From the NCBI GenBank assembly GCA_025355915.1, contig JANXYT010000414.1, positions 1 to 5,375 of the forward strand: a DNA stretch of 5,375 nt. Reading direction: 5' to 3'. The translations under genes were made by a program, and so were the position numbers. Source of the DNA: Holophagaceae bacterium. Lineage in GTDB: Bacteria; Acidobacteriota; Holophagae; Holophagales; Holophagaceae. The notes beneath the pieces were generated by a model that made no database searches, was not told the DNA's origin, and was given only the letters and a program-made list of their open reading frames with translations. Position 1 is the stretch's first letter. Every line of letters starts with the position of its first letter. Below are positions 1 through 5,375 of the stretch, piece by piece.

Positions 1-1116
1 TTCATCTGCGTGGGCACGCCCCAGAGCGAAGATGGCAGCGCCGATATGAAGCATGTGCTGGCCGTGGCGGGCCAGATCGGCGATGCGATGGCCCTGCGGG
101 CCAAGGATGCCAAGCCCCTCATCGTGGTGGACAAGAGCACGGTTCCCGTGGGCACGGCGGCGCGCGTCCACGCCGAGATCGCCGCCCATACGGATCGGGC
201 TTTTGAGGTCGTCAGCAATCCTGAATTCTTGCGCGAAGGCTCCGCCATCGGCGACTTCCTGGAGCCCGATCGCGTGGTCGTGGGCTGCCGCACCGACCAC
301 GCTGAAACCGTCATGAAGGGTCTCTACCAGTCCTTCCTCGATCGCAGCGGCGGCAAGTGGTTCCGCATGGATCCTTCCAGTGCGGAGCTGACGAAGTACG
401 CCGCGAATGCCATGCTGGCGCTGCGCATCAGCTTCATCAACGAGATCGCCAACCTCGCCGAGGCCGTGGGCGCCGACGTGGATCACGTGAAAACGGCCAT
501 TGGCGCCGATCACCGCATCGGCCCGGCTTTCCTCAATCCCGGCCCCGGTTTCGGCGGCTCCTGCTTCCCCAAGGACCTGCAGGCCCTGCTCAAGGTGGGT
601 CGCGAGCAGGGCCACCCGCTCCTGACCTTGGCGGCCACGGTGGAGGCCAATCGCCACCAGAAGCAGGTGCTCCTGCGGAAGGTGAAGGCCCACTTCGGCG
701 TGAAGGCCGGTGTGCCGGCCCCATTAAAAGGTCGACGCTTTGCCCTCTGGGGTCTGGCCTTCAAGGCCAATACGGATGACATCCGCGAAAGCATGGCGCT
801 GGAACTCATTGAGGGTCTGGTGAACCTCGGTGCCGAGGTGGTGGCCCATGATTTCGCCGCCATGGAGGCCGTGAAAGCCAAGATCGGCGACAAGGTGCGC
901 TATGCGGAAACGCCGCTCGCCGCCTGCAAAGGGGCGGATGCCCTGCTCATCGCCACCGAATGGACTCAGTACCGCGAGGCTGACCTCGAGGCCGTGGCCA
1001 AGGCCCTGAAGGCCCGCCGCATCTTCGACGGACGTAACCTCTTTCGCCCCGAGGCCATGGAGGCCAAGGGCTGGACCTACCACTCCCTTGGCCGCCGTGC
1101 CGTGGAGGCCAAATGA
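1..1116 (+). CDS. ugd: UDP-glucose 6-dehydrogenase, 5'-truncated by window edge
   Basis: This enzyme oxidises UDP-glucose to UDP-glucuronate with two NAD+ in the cytoplasm, feeding capsule, exopolysaccharide or LPS sugar synthesis. The open frame runs from base 1 (Phe-Ile-Cys-Val-Gly-Thr-Pro-Gln) with no start inside the window; the GTG at base 10 is an internal Val codon of the conserved VGTPQ segment. About 371 residues are present. In families of about 440-460 residues that leaves roughly 80 missing, including the NAD-binding GxGxxG motif. Fragment landmarks are KSTVPVGT at 45-52, SNPEFLREG at 72-80, the LTKYAANAML helix, and GGSCFPKD with the catalytic Cys at fragment residue 188 (bases 562-564). 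The C-terminal UDP-binding domain follows with FKANTDDIRES and FDGRNLF. All expected catalytic elements in the visible part are intact. GDP-mannose dehydrogenase is a related alternative, but the motif wording fits the UDP-glucose branch. The stop overlaps the next gene (ATGA), implying co-transcription. Confidence 0.95.
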   Translation, partial: FICVGTPQSEDGSADMKHVLAVAGQIGDAMALRAKDAKPLIVVDKSTVPVGTAARVHAEIAAHTDRAFEVVSNPEFLREGSAIGDFLEPDRVVVGCRTDHAETVMKGLYQSFLDRSGGKWFRMDPSSAELTKYAANAMLALRISFINEIANLAEAVGADVDHVKTAIGADHRIGPAFLNPGPGFGGSCFPKDLQALLKVGREQGHPLLTLAATVEANRHQKQVLLRKVKAHFGVKAGVPAPLKGRRFALWGLAFKANTDDIRESMALELIEGLVNLGAEVVAHDFAAMEAVKAKIGDKVRYAETPLAACKGADALLIATEWTQYREADLEAVAKALKARRIFDGRNLFRPEAMEAKGWTYHSLGRRAVEAK

Positions 1117-1460
1117 CAACCATCCGGCTCGAAGACATCGCCCACGCCCGCAGTGGCGACAAGGGAGACGGCTCGAACGTGGGCGTCATCGCCTACACCG
1201 AAGCAGGGTACCGCCTGCTGCTGGCCGAACTCACGACGGAGCGTATCAAAAATCACTTTTCAACCATATGCAAAGGAAGTGTTGAACGTTTTGAAGTACC
1301 TAACCTCAAGGCCATCAATTTCATCCTGCATAATTCCCTCGGCGGGGGCGGCAGCGAGAGCGTGAAAACCGATGCCCAGGGGAAGACTCACGGGCAGGCC
1401 CTGCTTAGAATGGAACTGGACCTGCCCGGCGACGTGTCGCTGGCGGACTTGAAACCCTGA
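1113..1460 (+). CDS. Small AtuA-like (ferredoxin-fold) domain protein
   Basis: This 115-residue protein resembles the C-terminal domain of AtuA-family proteins (acyclic terpene utilisation, DUF1446 relatives), here as a free-standing domain. Visible family marks are an N-terminal LEDIAHARSGDKGDGSNVG segment (residues 6-24), the GSVERFEVPNLKAINFILH stretch, and a glycine-rich SLGGGG turn before the C-terminal strand. Its biochemical role is not established; stand-alone versions often sit near acyl-CoA or terpene catabolism genes, which is not the case here. The start is well supported: GGAGG at 1104-1108 inside the end of ugd lies 4 nt before ATG 1113, and the ATGA overlap with the ugd stop suggests translational coupling. 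tatA follows after 28 bp. Codon use is odd between about 1241 and 1340: only 39 of 100 bases are G/C, with ATA, GTA, AGT, GGA and TCA codons, although that part encodes the most conserved motif. No signal peptide or membrane segment is seen. Confidence 0.82.
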   Translation: MTTIRLEDIAHARSGDKGDGSNVGVIAYTEAGYRLLLAELTTERIKNHFSTICKGSVERFEVPNLKAINFILHNSLGGGGSESVKTDAQGKTHGQALLRMELDLPGDVSLADLKP

Positions 1461-1488
1461 ACCCGCACCACCTGGAACGGAGCACACC

Positions 1489-1674
1489 ATGGGCAACCTT
1501 GGAATGATGGAAATCCTGCTGATCGGCATCGCGCTGCTGATCTTCTTCGGGCCCTCCCGTTTGCCTGAACTGGGCAAGAGTCTCGGCAAAGGCATCCAGG
1601 AGTTCAAGAAGGCCAGCCGCGAGCTGACGGATTCCGTGAAGGAAGACGTCGTCGTGGACAAGGATAAGAAGTAG
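1489..1674 (+). CDS. tatA: Twin-arginine translocase subunit TatA/TatE
   Basis: This is the small pore-forming subunit of the Tat system, which moves folded proteins with twin-arginine signal peptides across the inner membrane. The 61-residue protein has the classic layout. A short N-terminus is followed by one hydrophobic transmembrane helix (about residues 7-20), the FGPSRLPELG hinge (about 20-29), an amphipathic helix (KSLGKGIQEFKKASREL) and a short, highly charged tail rich in Lys and Asp. The Glu at position 8 and the GP hinge are also seen in TatB and in bifunctional TatA proteins. The short tail favours TatA. Start ATG 1489 has a good GGAG at 1479-1482 with 6-nt spacing. The gene lies 28 bp after the AtuA-like gene and 63 bp before tatC, with a GC-rich hairpin in the latter gap. 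No separate tatB is present in the window. Confidence 0.93.
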   Translation: MGNLGMMEILLIGIALLIFFGPSRLPELGKSLGKGIQEFKKASRELTDSVKEDVVVDKDKK

Positions 1675-1692
1675 CTCGGCGCATCCCTCTTT

Positions 1693-1718
1693 GACCGGCC
1701 TCTCTCGGGAGGCCGGTC
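1693..1718 (+). terminator. GC-rich hairpin between tatA and tatC (attenuator-like)
   Basis: A perfect 10-bp inverted repeat pairs GACCGGCCTC at 1693-1702 with GAGGCCGGTC at 1709-1718 around the 6-nt loop TCTCGG. It begins 18 bases after the tatA stop. The downstream sequence is CC followed by only three T residues, so it lacks the long U-tract of a strong intrinsic terminator. It could be a leaky terminator or an mRNA-stabilising 3' structure that lets tatA be expressed more than tatC. The structure is seen in the sequence; the function is inferred. Confidence 0.5.
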
Positions 1719-1730
1719 CCATTTCCCCGT

Positions 1731-1735
1731 GAGGA
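1731..1735 (+). promoter_or_regulatory. Ribosome binding site candidate for tatC
   Basis: GAGGA lies just before ATG 1738, leaving only 2 nt (3 nt if GAGG is the core). This is the only Shine-Dalgarno-like sequence near the start. GTG 1729 has no SD at usable distance, as the GGGAGG of the hairpin is about 16 nt away. ATG 1768, just before the conserved SFWEHLQELR, has none. The site therefore favours ATG 1738, though the spacing is short. Confidence 0.45.
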
Positions 1736-1737
1736 CC

Positions 1738-2508
1738 ATGCCGATTCCGGCCACGCCACCTGAAAAGATGAGCTTCTGGGAACACCTACAGGAACTGCGG
1801 GTGCGCATCGTGCGCTCGCTCCTCATCGTGGCGGTGGTGTTTGCCGTCACCTACGCCTACCGCTTCAAACTGTGGATCTGGGCGCAAAAGCCCTTCCTTG
1901 ATGCCATGGCCCATCAGACGGGCAAGGCGGTATCCACCCTCGATCCCTTTGCCTTCACGGACCTCACTGAGCCCTTCTTCAGCATGATGCGGCTCTCGTT
2001 GTGGGCCGCCGCATTCCTCTCCGCACCTTTTCTCTTCTACCAGCTCTGGGCCTTCATCCGGCCCGGCCTGCTGCCGAAAGAACGTCGCCTCGTCATCCCC
2101 TTCGTGGTGGTGACCTCAGGCTGCTTCCTGGCCGGGTCCGCCTTCGCCTACACCCAAGCCTTCAAGTTCCTCGGCGACATCCTGTTCCAGGAGGCCGCCG
2201 CTGCGGGGCTCCGTGCCAACCTGCACGCCTCCGACTACCTCGATCTCTTCATCTCCACCACGCTCATCACGGGTGTGATGTTCGAACTGCCGGTCCTCTT
2301 CTTCTTTCTGGCGAGGTTCCGCATCGTGACGGCCCGCTCGATGCTGAAGTACTGGCGCCACGCCACCATGGCCATCCTCATCTTCAGCGCCTTCTTCACG
2401 CCCGGCGATGTGGTGGTCACCACCATCTTCTTCAGCGTCGTCCTCCTCGCCCTCTACTTCCTCTCGGTCATCGTCGCCTGGCTCGCCGCGCCCCGTCAGC
2501 CGAGGTAG
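1738..2508 (+). CDS. tatC: Twin-arginine translocase subunit TatC
   Basis: TatC is the polytopic inner-membrane receptor that binds the twin-arginine signal peptide and recruits TatA to form the export channel. The 256-residue product has the usual length and about six hydrophobic helices. Family marks, numbered from ATG 1738, are SFWEHLQELR at 12-21, where E19 and R21 match E15 and R17 of E. coli; FYQLWAFIRPGLLPKERR at 100-117, where E115 matches E103; FELPV with E183 matching E170; and FFTPGD with D224 matching D211. The known signal-peptide and function-critical acidic residues are therefore kept. Start choice is uncertain: GTG 1729 adds three residues and ATG 1768 removes ten. ATG 1738 is preferred because of the GAGGA just upstream. 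It is probably the last gene of the ugd-to-tatC run. Its stop lies 13 bp inside the converging murG gene. Confidence 0.95.
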   Translation: MPIPATPPEKMSFWEHLQELRVRIVRSLLIVAVVFAVTYAYRFKLWIWAQKPFLDAMAHQTGKAVSTLDPFAFTDLTEPFFSMMRLSLWAAAFLSAPFLFYQLWAFIRPGLLPKERRLVIPFVVVTSGCFLAGSAFAYTQAFKFLGDILFQEAAAAGLRANLHASDYLDLFISTTLITGVMFELPVLFFFLARFRIVTARSMLKYWRHATMAILIFSAFFTPGDVVVTTIFFSVVLLALYFLSVIVAWLAAPRQPR

Positions 2509-3584
2509 GAATCCAGCTCCTCCAGACAGAGCTCCACGGCCCGATTGGGCTCTGGGGCCCTGGACAGGGATTGTCGCGCCGCGGCTTCGTTCAACAACGG
2601 CAGGAGGGCCGTTTCCAGCCGAGTGGGCAGGTCGAGGGCCTGCTCGATGACCAAGGCCCGTCCCTCCGCGGCCAGCGCCAGGGCGTTCATCCGCTGATGA
2701 TCGTTGGCGCTGGTGGGCAATGGCACCAGGACGCCACCTCTCCCCGAAGCCTTCAGTTCGGCACAGGTGCTCGCACCGGCCCGGCTTACCACCAGGCTCG
2801 CGGACTCCATGGCCTCATCCATCCGCACGATGAAGGGAACCATTGCGTGGCGCGGATGGCGTGGCCGTTCCTTCAGCCGCTCCAGATCCGCAGGCCCCGC
2901 CTGGTGCAGGATCTCCCACTCAGGCAGACGCTCCAGCAGAGCCGGGGCGAGCTCCAGCATCGCCTCGTTGATGGCTCGCGCTCCGCCGCTGCCACCCAGG
3001 ACCAGCAGCTGGAAGGGAGGAATCAATTCCCCCGCGGGGCGGAATTCCCGAAGGAAGACCTTGCGCACCGGCGTCCCCACCACGCGGCAGCTGGCACGTG
3101 AAAGCAGGGGCACCACGGCCTCCATGCCGCACCACACCCGCCGCGCCTTCGGGGCCACCAATTTCACCAGTGCTCCGGGCACCGCATTGCTTTCGTGCAG
3201 GAAGTAGGGGATGCCCAGGGCGCGCGCTGCCAGCAGGGCCGGCGCGGCGCCGTAGCCGCCAGTGCCCACCACGGCCCAGGGCCGCTCTCTCCGCCAGAGC
3301 TCCTTGAGGTGGGCGAGGGCCCTCCAAAGCTTCCACGTGGACCGTGCCATGCGGAGCGGCGAGCGGCCCATCACGCCCTCCAGATCCAGCAGGAGGTGCG
3401 GCCAGGAGCTTTCCGGAAGTTCCCGGGCCTCGAGGCCCCGGCGGGCGCCGACGAAGGTGATCGGACGGTCAGACCACCGGCCACGGGCGCCTTCCGCCAG
3501 GGCGACGGCCGGGAAGAAGTGCCCCCCCGTCCCGCCCCCGGTGAGGACCAGCGCATTCAGGAAGCTCGGTGTGGTTTCGCCCAT
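2496..3584 (-). CDS. murG: UDP-GlcNAc:undecaprenyl-PP-MurNAc-pentapeptide GlcNAc transferase MurG
   Basis: MurG is a GT-B fold glycosyltransferase on the cytoplasmic membrane face. It adds GlcNAc from UDP-GlcNAc to lipid I, giving lipid II, the peptidoglycan building block. The 362-residue length is normal for the family. Motifs in order are GGGTGGH (16-22) for lipid I/phosphate binding with His22, GTGGYGAAPALLAA (107-120), HESNAVPG (130-137), GTPVR (170-174), LGGSGGARAIN (196-206), ILHQAG (225-230), SRAGASTCAEL (267-277) with the uracil/ribose-contacting Glu276, and LVPLPTSANDHQRMNA (286-301). Two usual glutamines are replaced: HEQN reads HESN and GGSQGA reads GGSGGA. The fold and other contacts remain, so it is likely active. 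ATG 3584 is supported by a GGTGA (3592-3596, minus strand) at 7-nt spacing. The gene is alone on its strand, outside a dcw cluster. It faces etfB divergently and overlaps the tatC end by 13 bp. Confidence 0.97.
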   Translation of the reverse strand: MGETTPSFLNALVLTGGGTGGHFFPAVALAEGARGRWSDRPITFVGARRGLEARELPESSWPHLLLDLEGVMGRSPLRMARSTWKLWRALAHLKELWRRERPWAVVGTGGYGAAPALLAARALGIPYFLHESNAVPGALVKLVAPKARRVWCGMEAVVPLLSRASCRVVGTPVRKVFLREFRPAGELIPPFQLLVLGGSGGARAINEAMLELAPALLERLPEWEILHQAGPADLERLKERPRHPRHAMVPFIVRMDEAMESASLVVSRAGASTCAELKASGRGGVLVPLPTSANDHQRMNALALAAEGRALVIEQALDLPTRLETALLPLLNEAAARQSLSRAPEPNRAVELCLEELDSYLG

Positions 3585-3696
3585 GATCCGTTCACCATAC
3601 CGGAAGTGCGGAAATCTACCCTGGGACAGGGCCTCATCTCCCCGAAGGCAAGCGTGATTCCTGGCAAATCCCTGTGAAACGCGGATGGGATCGGAG

Positions 3697-3713
3697 GTTT
3701 GGTCAGGCTAAAC
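3697..3713. promoter_or_regulatory. Possible operator dyad upstream of etfB
   Basis: A 17-bp imperfect palindrome, GTTTGG-TCAGG-CTAAAC, matches in five of six arm positions. It overlaps the -10-like TAAACT and lies 55 bp before the etfB start. Size and placement suit a repressor site, for example of the TetR/FadR type often controlling fatty-acid oxidation genes. No regulator gene is in the window, and short dyads arise by chance. Confidence 0.22.
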
Positions 3714-3757
3714 TCTTCCTTTGGGTCGGCTATCCGTCGGCCCATCCGTGACGCATC

Positions 3758-3763
3758 AGGGAG
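3758..3763 (+). promoter_or_regulatory. Ribosome binding site deciding the etfB start
   Basis: AGGGAG precedes ATG 3769 by 5 nt. It selects this start over the upstream in-frame TTG at 3721, which would add 16 residues with no family similarity. The resulting N-terminus MKILVALKQVPDTE is the typical EtfB beginning. Confidence 0.8.
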
Positions 3764-3768
3764 CGCCC

Positions 3769-4518
3769 ATGAAGATCCTTGTCGCCCTCAAGCAGGTTCC
3801 CGACACCGAGACCAAAATCAAAGTTGCCGCCGATGGACGTTCGCTCGATCCGGCGGACGTGAAATGGATCACCAGTCCGTACGACGAGTACGCGCTGGAG
3901 GAGGCCGTTCGCATCAAGGAGGGCAAGGGCGCCGAAGTCGTGGCCCTCTCGGTCGGTGGCGACACCGCCAAGGAGGTGCTCAAAAACGCGCTGGCGCTCG
4001 GTGCGGACTCGGCCGTGCTGCTGAAGGGCGATGGCCAGGGCGATGCGTTTGCCGTCGCGCAGATGATTGCCGCCTACGCCAAGGACAAGGGCTTCGACCT
4101 GATCCTCTGCGGCAACATGGGCCTGGGCGGTGACAACTCCGCCATGGGTCCGATGCTGGCGGAACTGCTCGGCATGGCCCAGGCCAACGTCGTCGTGAAA
4201 CTCGAACTCGGCGACGGCACCTTCAAGGCCGAGCGCGAGATTGAAGGCGGTTCGGAAATGGTGGAAGGCGCCCTGCCCGCCGTGATCACCGCGCAGAAGG
4301 GCCTCAATGAGCCCCGCTATGCCAGCCTGAAGGGCATCATGGCCGCCAAGAAGAAGACCATCGAGGAACTGGAAGCGGCCCCCGCCACCCCCGGCGCTCA
4401 GATCAGCGCCTTGGCCCTGCCTCCAGTGCGCCCCGCGGGCCGCAAGCTGGAAGGGGATTCCGCCGCCCAGGCCCTGGCCCTGATCCAGGCGCTCAAGGAC
4501 GAAGCCAAGGTCTTCTAG
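3769..4518 (+). CDS. etfB: Electron transfer flavoprotein beta subunit
   Basis: EtfB pairs with EtfA to form a soluble FAD-containing electron carrier. It accepts electrons from acyl-CoA and other flavin dehydrogenases and passes them to ETF:quinone oxidoreductase or another acceptor. EtfB contributes the AMP-binding domain and the docking loop for partner dehydrogenases. The 249-residue product starts with MKILVALKQVPDTE. It has SPYDEYALEEAVRIKEG (36-52), a nucleotide-site segment CGNMGLGGDNSAMGPMLAE (114-132), and a complete ETF-beta signature at 154-174 (A-x-R-x2-E-G-G-x-E-x-V-x4-P-x-V-I-T). The recognition loop LNEPRYASLKGIMAAKKK (179-195) has the conserved Leu that docks into dehydrogenases. 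A C-terminal arm follows, reading PPVRPAGRKLEG then a helix. etfA follows after 39 bp, a standard operon. Whether the pair is a plain or a bifurcating ETF cannot be decided here, because no partner dehydrogenase or Fix-type gene is visible. Confidence 0.96.
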   Translation: MKILVALKQVPDTETKIKVAADGRSLDPADVKWITSPYDEYALEEAVRIKEGKGAEVVALSVGGDTAKEVLKNALALGADSAVLLKGDGQGDAFAVAQMIAAYAKDKGFDLILCGNMGLGGDNSAMGPMLAELLGMAQANVVVKLELGDGTFKAEREIEGGSEMVEGALPAVITAQKGLNEPRYASLKGIMAAKKKTIEELEAAPATPGAQISALALPPVRPAGRKLEGDSAAQALALIQALKDEAKVF

Positions 4519-4557
4519 CCCTCCCGCCACAGACTTCCGATTCGAAAGGACGCATCC

Positions 4558-5375
4558 ATGATTCTCGTATTCTGTGAACTGAAGGACGGCCAGATCCGCA
4601 AACCCAGCACCGAGGCCCTCAGCGAGGGCCGTCGGCTGGCGGATGCCGCCGGCAAGAAGCTCGGCGCCATCTTTGCTGGCGCATCGTGCACAGGATCCGC
4701 TGAGGCCGCCAAGTACGGGGCCGATGTGATCCTCACCGCCGAGGCCCCCACCCTGGCCTCCTACTCCAGCGACGCCTATGCCAGGCTCCTCGCCGACGCG
4801 GTCAAGGCCAAGGGCGCCACCGTGCTGCTCGCCGCTGCCACTGCTGTCGGCAAGGACGTGATTCCCCGCACCGCCGCCCGCCTGGGCGCCGGCTACGCCT
4901 CCGATGTCACCGGCCTCTCCATGGTGGACGGCAAGCTTCAGGCTGTACGCCCCGTCTACGCCGGCAAGGCGTTCGCCACCACCAGCTTTACCAGTGCGAT
5001 CCAGGTGGCCACCACCCGTCCCAATGTCTTCCCCGTGGCCGAGAAGGCTGGCGCTGGCGCCCCCGAGGCGCTGACCGCTCCTGCGGGTGATTTCAAGTCC
5101 GTGGTGAAGGAGATCCTGGCCAAGGCCAGCGGCAAGGTGGATCTGAGCGAGGCCAACGTCATCGTGAGCGGGGGCCGCGGCATGAAGGACGGTGCCAACT
5201 TCAAGATCCTCGAAGACCTGGCCGACTCCATCGGCGGCGTGGTCGGCGCCTCCCGCGCGGCCGTGGACGCGGGCTGGGGCCTGCCCCACAGCATGCAGGT
5301 GGGCCAGACCGGCAAGGTCGTGAGCCCCACCCTCTACATCGCCTGCGGCATCAGCGGCGCCATCCAGCACATCGC
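4558..5375 (+). CDS. etfA: Electron transfer flavoprotein alpha subunit, 3'-truncated by window edge
   Basis: EtfA carries the FAD-binding domain of the ETF heterodimer. From ATG 4558 the frame is open for 272 codons to the window end; about 50 C-terminal residues are missing compared with the usual 315-330. The start has AAGGA at 4546-4550 with 7-nt spacing, and the N-terminus [20 protein letters not shown] is typical. Family marks are the [18 protein letters not shown] segment in domain [12 protein letters not shown], and TTRPNVFPV. The FAD domain shows [10 protein letters not shown] (203-212), [12 protein letters not shown] (230-241) with the flavin-contacting Arg233, and QVGQTGK (247-253). 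The ETF-alpha signature begins at [13 protein letters not shown] (259-271), where the window cuts it. Cys263 replaces a common Val in that signature, a mild change. No defect is seen in the part present. Confidence 0.96.
   Translation, partial: MILVFCELKDGQIRKPSTEALSEGRRLADAAGKKLGAIFAGASCTGSAEAAKYGADVILTAEAPTLASYSSDAYARLLADAVKAKGATVLLAAATAVGKDVIPRTAARLGAGYASDVTGLSMVDGKLQAVRPVYAGKAFATTSFTSAIQVATTRPNVFPVAEKAGAGAPEALTAPAGDFKSVVKEILAKASGKVDLSEANVIVSGGRGMKDGANFKILEDLADSIGGVVGASRAAVDAGWGLPHSMQVGQTGKVVSPTLYIACGISGAIQHI

Larger units (their letters stand above)
3585..3768. promoter_or_regulatory. Divergent murG/etfB intergenic region
   Basis: This 184-bp spacer separates the divergent starts of murG (minus) and etfB (plus), so promoters for both should lie here. 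No convincing paired -35/-10 boxes were found for either direction. The best -10-like hexamer for etfB is TAAACT at 3709-3714 (four of six consensus bases) without a good -35. The motif ATCCGT occurs at 3586-3591, 3732-3737 and 3744-3749, and its inverse CGGAT at 3682-3686. A minus-strand open frame of about 60 codons crosses the region, but its product is unrecognised and has no supporting features. Confidence 0.45.

Noticed and set aside
1282..1319. Possible sigma-70 promoter inside the AT-rich patch (TTGAAC or TTGAAG as -35)
   Set aside because: At 17-bp spacing the -10 positions read CTCAAG or ATCAAT, poor matches to TATAAT. It is kept only as a possibility within the AT-patch finding, not as a feature.
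1260..1850. Minus-strand open frames of about 126-196 codons over the AtuA-like and tatA genes
   Set aside because: They lie opposite genes with clear family motifs and good ribosome sites. Their products show no domain, and the frames cross the tatA-tatC hairpin.
2001..3101. A 366-codon plus-strand open frame spanning the tatC end and the murG antisense
   Set aside because: It crosses two well-supported genes in a wrong frame, and its product is Arg/Pro/His-rich with no recognisable domain. It is a GC-driven shadow.
3522..3540. C-rich homopolymer tract (C7 and C5 runs) in the murG start region, a possible slippage site
   Set aside because: The frame is intact and the tract simply encodes the glycine-rich GGGTGGH motif with GGG/GGC codons. 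Seven bases is short for phase variation, and murG is expected to be essential.
3557..3745. A 62-codon minus-strand frame just upstream of murG
   Set aside because: It is out of frame with murG and overlaps the murG start. It has no recognisable motif and no clear ribosome site, and it would occupy the promoter region of both neighbours.
3730..5370. A 546-codon open frame on the minus strand covering etfB and etfA
   Set aside because: It is exactly in codon register with the sense genes, so an antisense stop needs a sense TTA, CTA or TCA codon, all avoided in this GC-rich codon use. The product is a low-complexity Gly/Ala/His-rich sequence with no family marks, while the sense strand encodes clear EtfB and EtfA.

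Overview
The window is a GC-rich (roughly two-thirds G+C by eye), densely packed bacterial chromosome segment with six protein-coding genes. Two of them are cut by the window edges. Tat translocase, MurG and an EtfAB pair, with strong G/C third-position codon use, fit a Gram-negative bacterium such as an Acidobacteriota (Holophaga/Geothrix-like) or deltaproteobacterial lineage. That placement is an impression from protein flavour, not a demonstrated assignment.

Left part, plus strand, bases 1-2508: a compact same-strand run. It starts with the 3' part of a UDP-glucose 6-dehydrogenase gene (ugd, N-terminal Rossmann half off-window). The ATGA of its stop overlaps a small AtuA-like ferredoxin-fold protein gene. 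Then come tatA (28 bp gap) and tatC (63 bp gap holding a strong GC hairpin). Ugd supplies UDP-glucuronate for surface polysaccharides. TatA and TatC together make a twin-arginine protein export machine; no tatB is visible here. The AtuA-like protein has no assigned role and no obvious partner in the window.

Middle, minus strand, 2496-3584: murG, the lipid II-forming GlcNAc transferase of peptidoglycan synthesis. It stands alone, outside any division/cell-wall cluster, and its 3' end overlaps the 3' end of tatC by 13 bp in convergent orientation.

Right part, plus strand, 3769-5375: etfB followed 39 bp later by etfA (cut at the right edge). These are the two subunits of the electron transfer flavoprotein that carries electrons from acyl-CoA and related dehydrogenases to the respiratory chain. 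The 184 bp divergent spacer between murG and etfB is the only sizeable non-coding stretch. It carries a small dyad and imperfect direct repeats that could be regulatory. No gene-free stretch exceeds 300 bases. No RNA gene, mobile element, CRISPR array or clear novel system is visible. The most unusual points are a 100-bp AT-rich patch inside the AtuA-like gene, that gene's unexpected neighbourhood, the tatA-tatC hairpin and the isolated overlapping murG.
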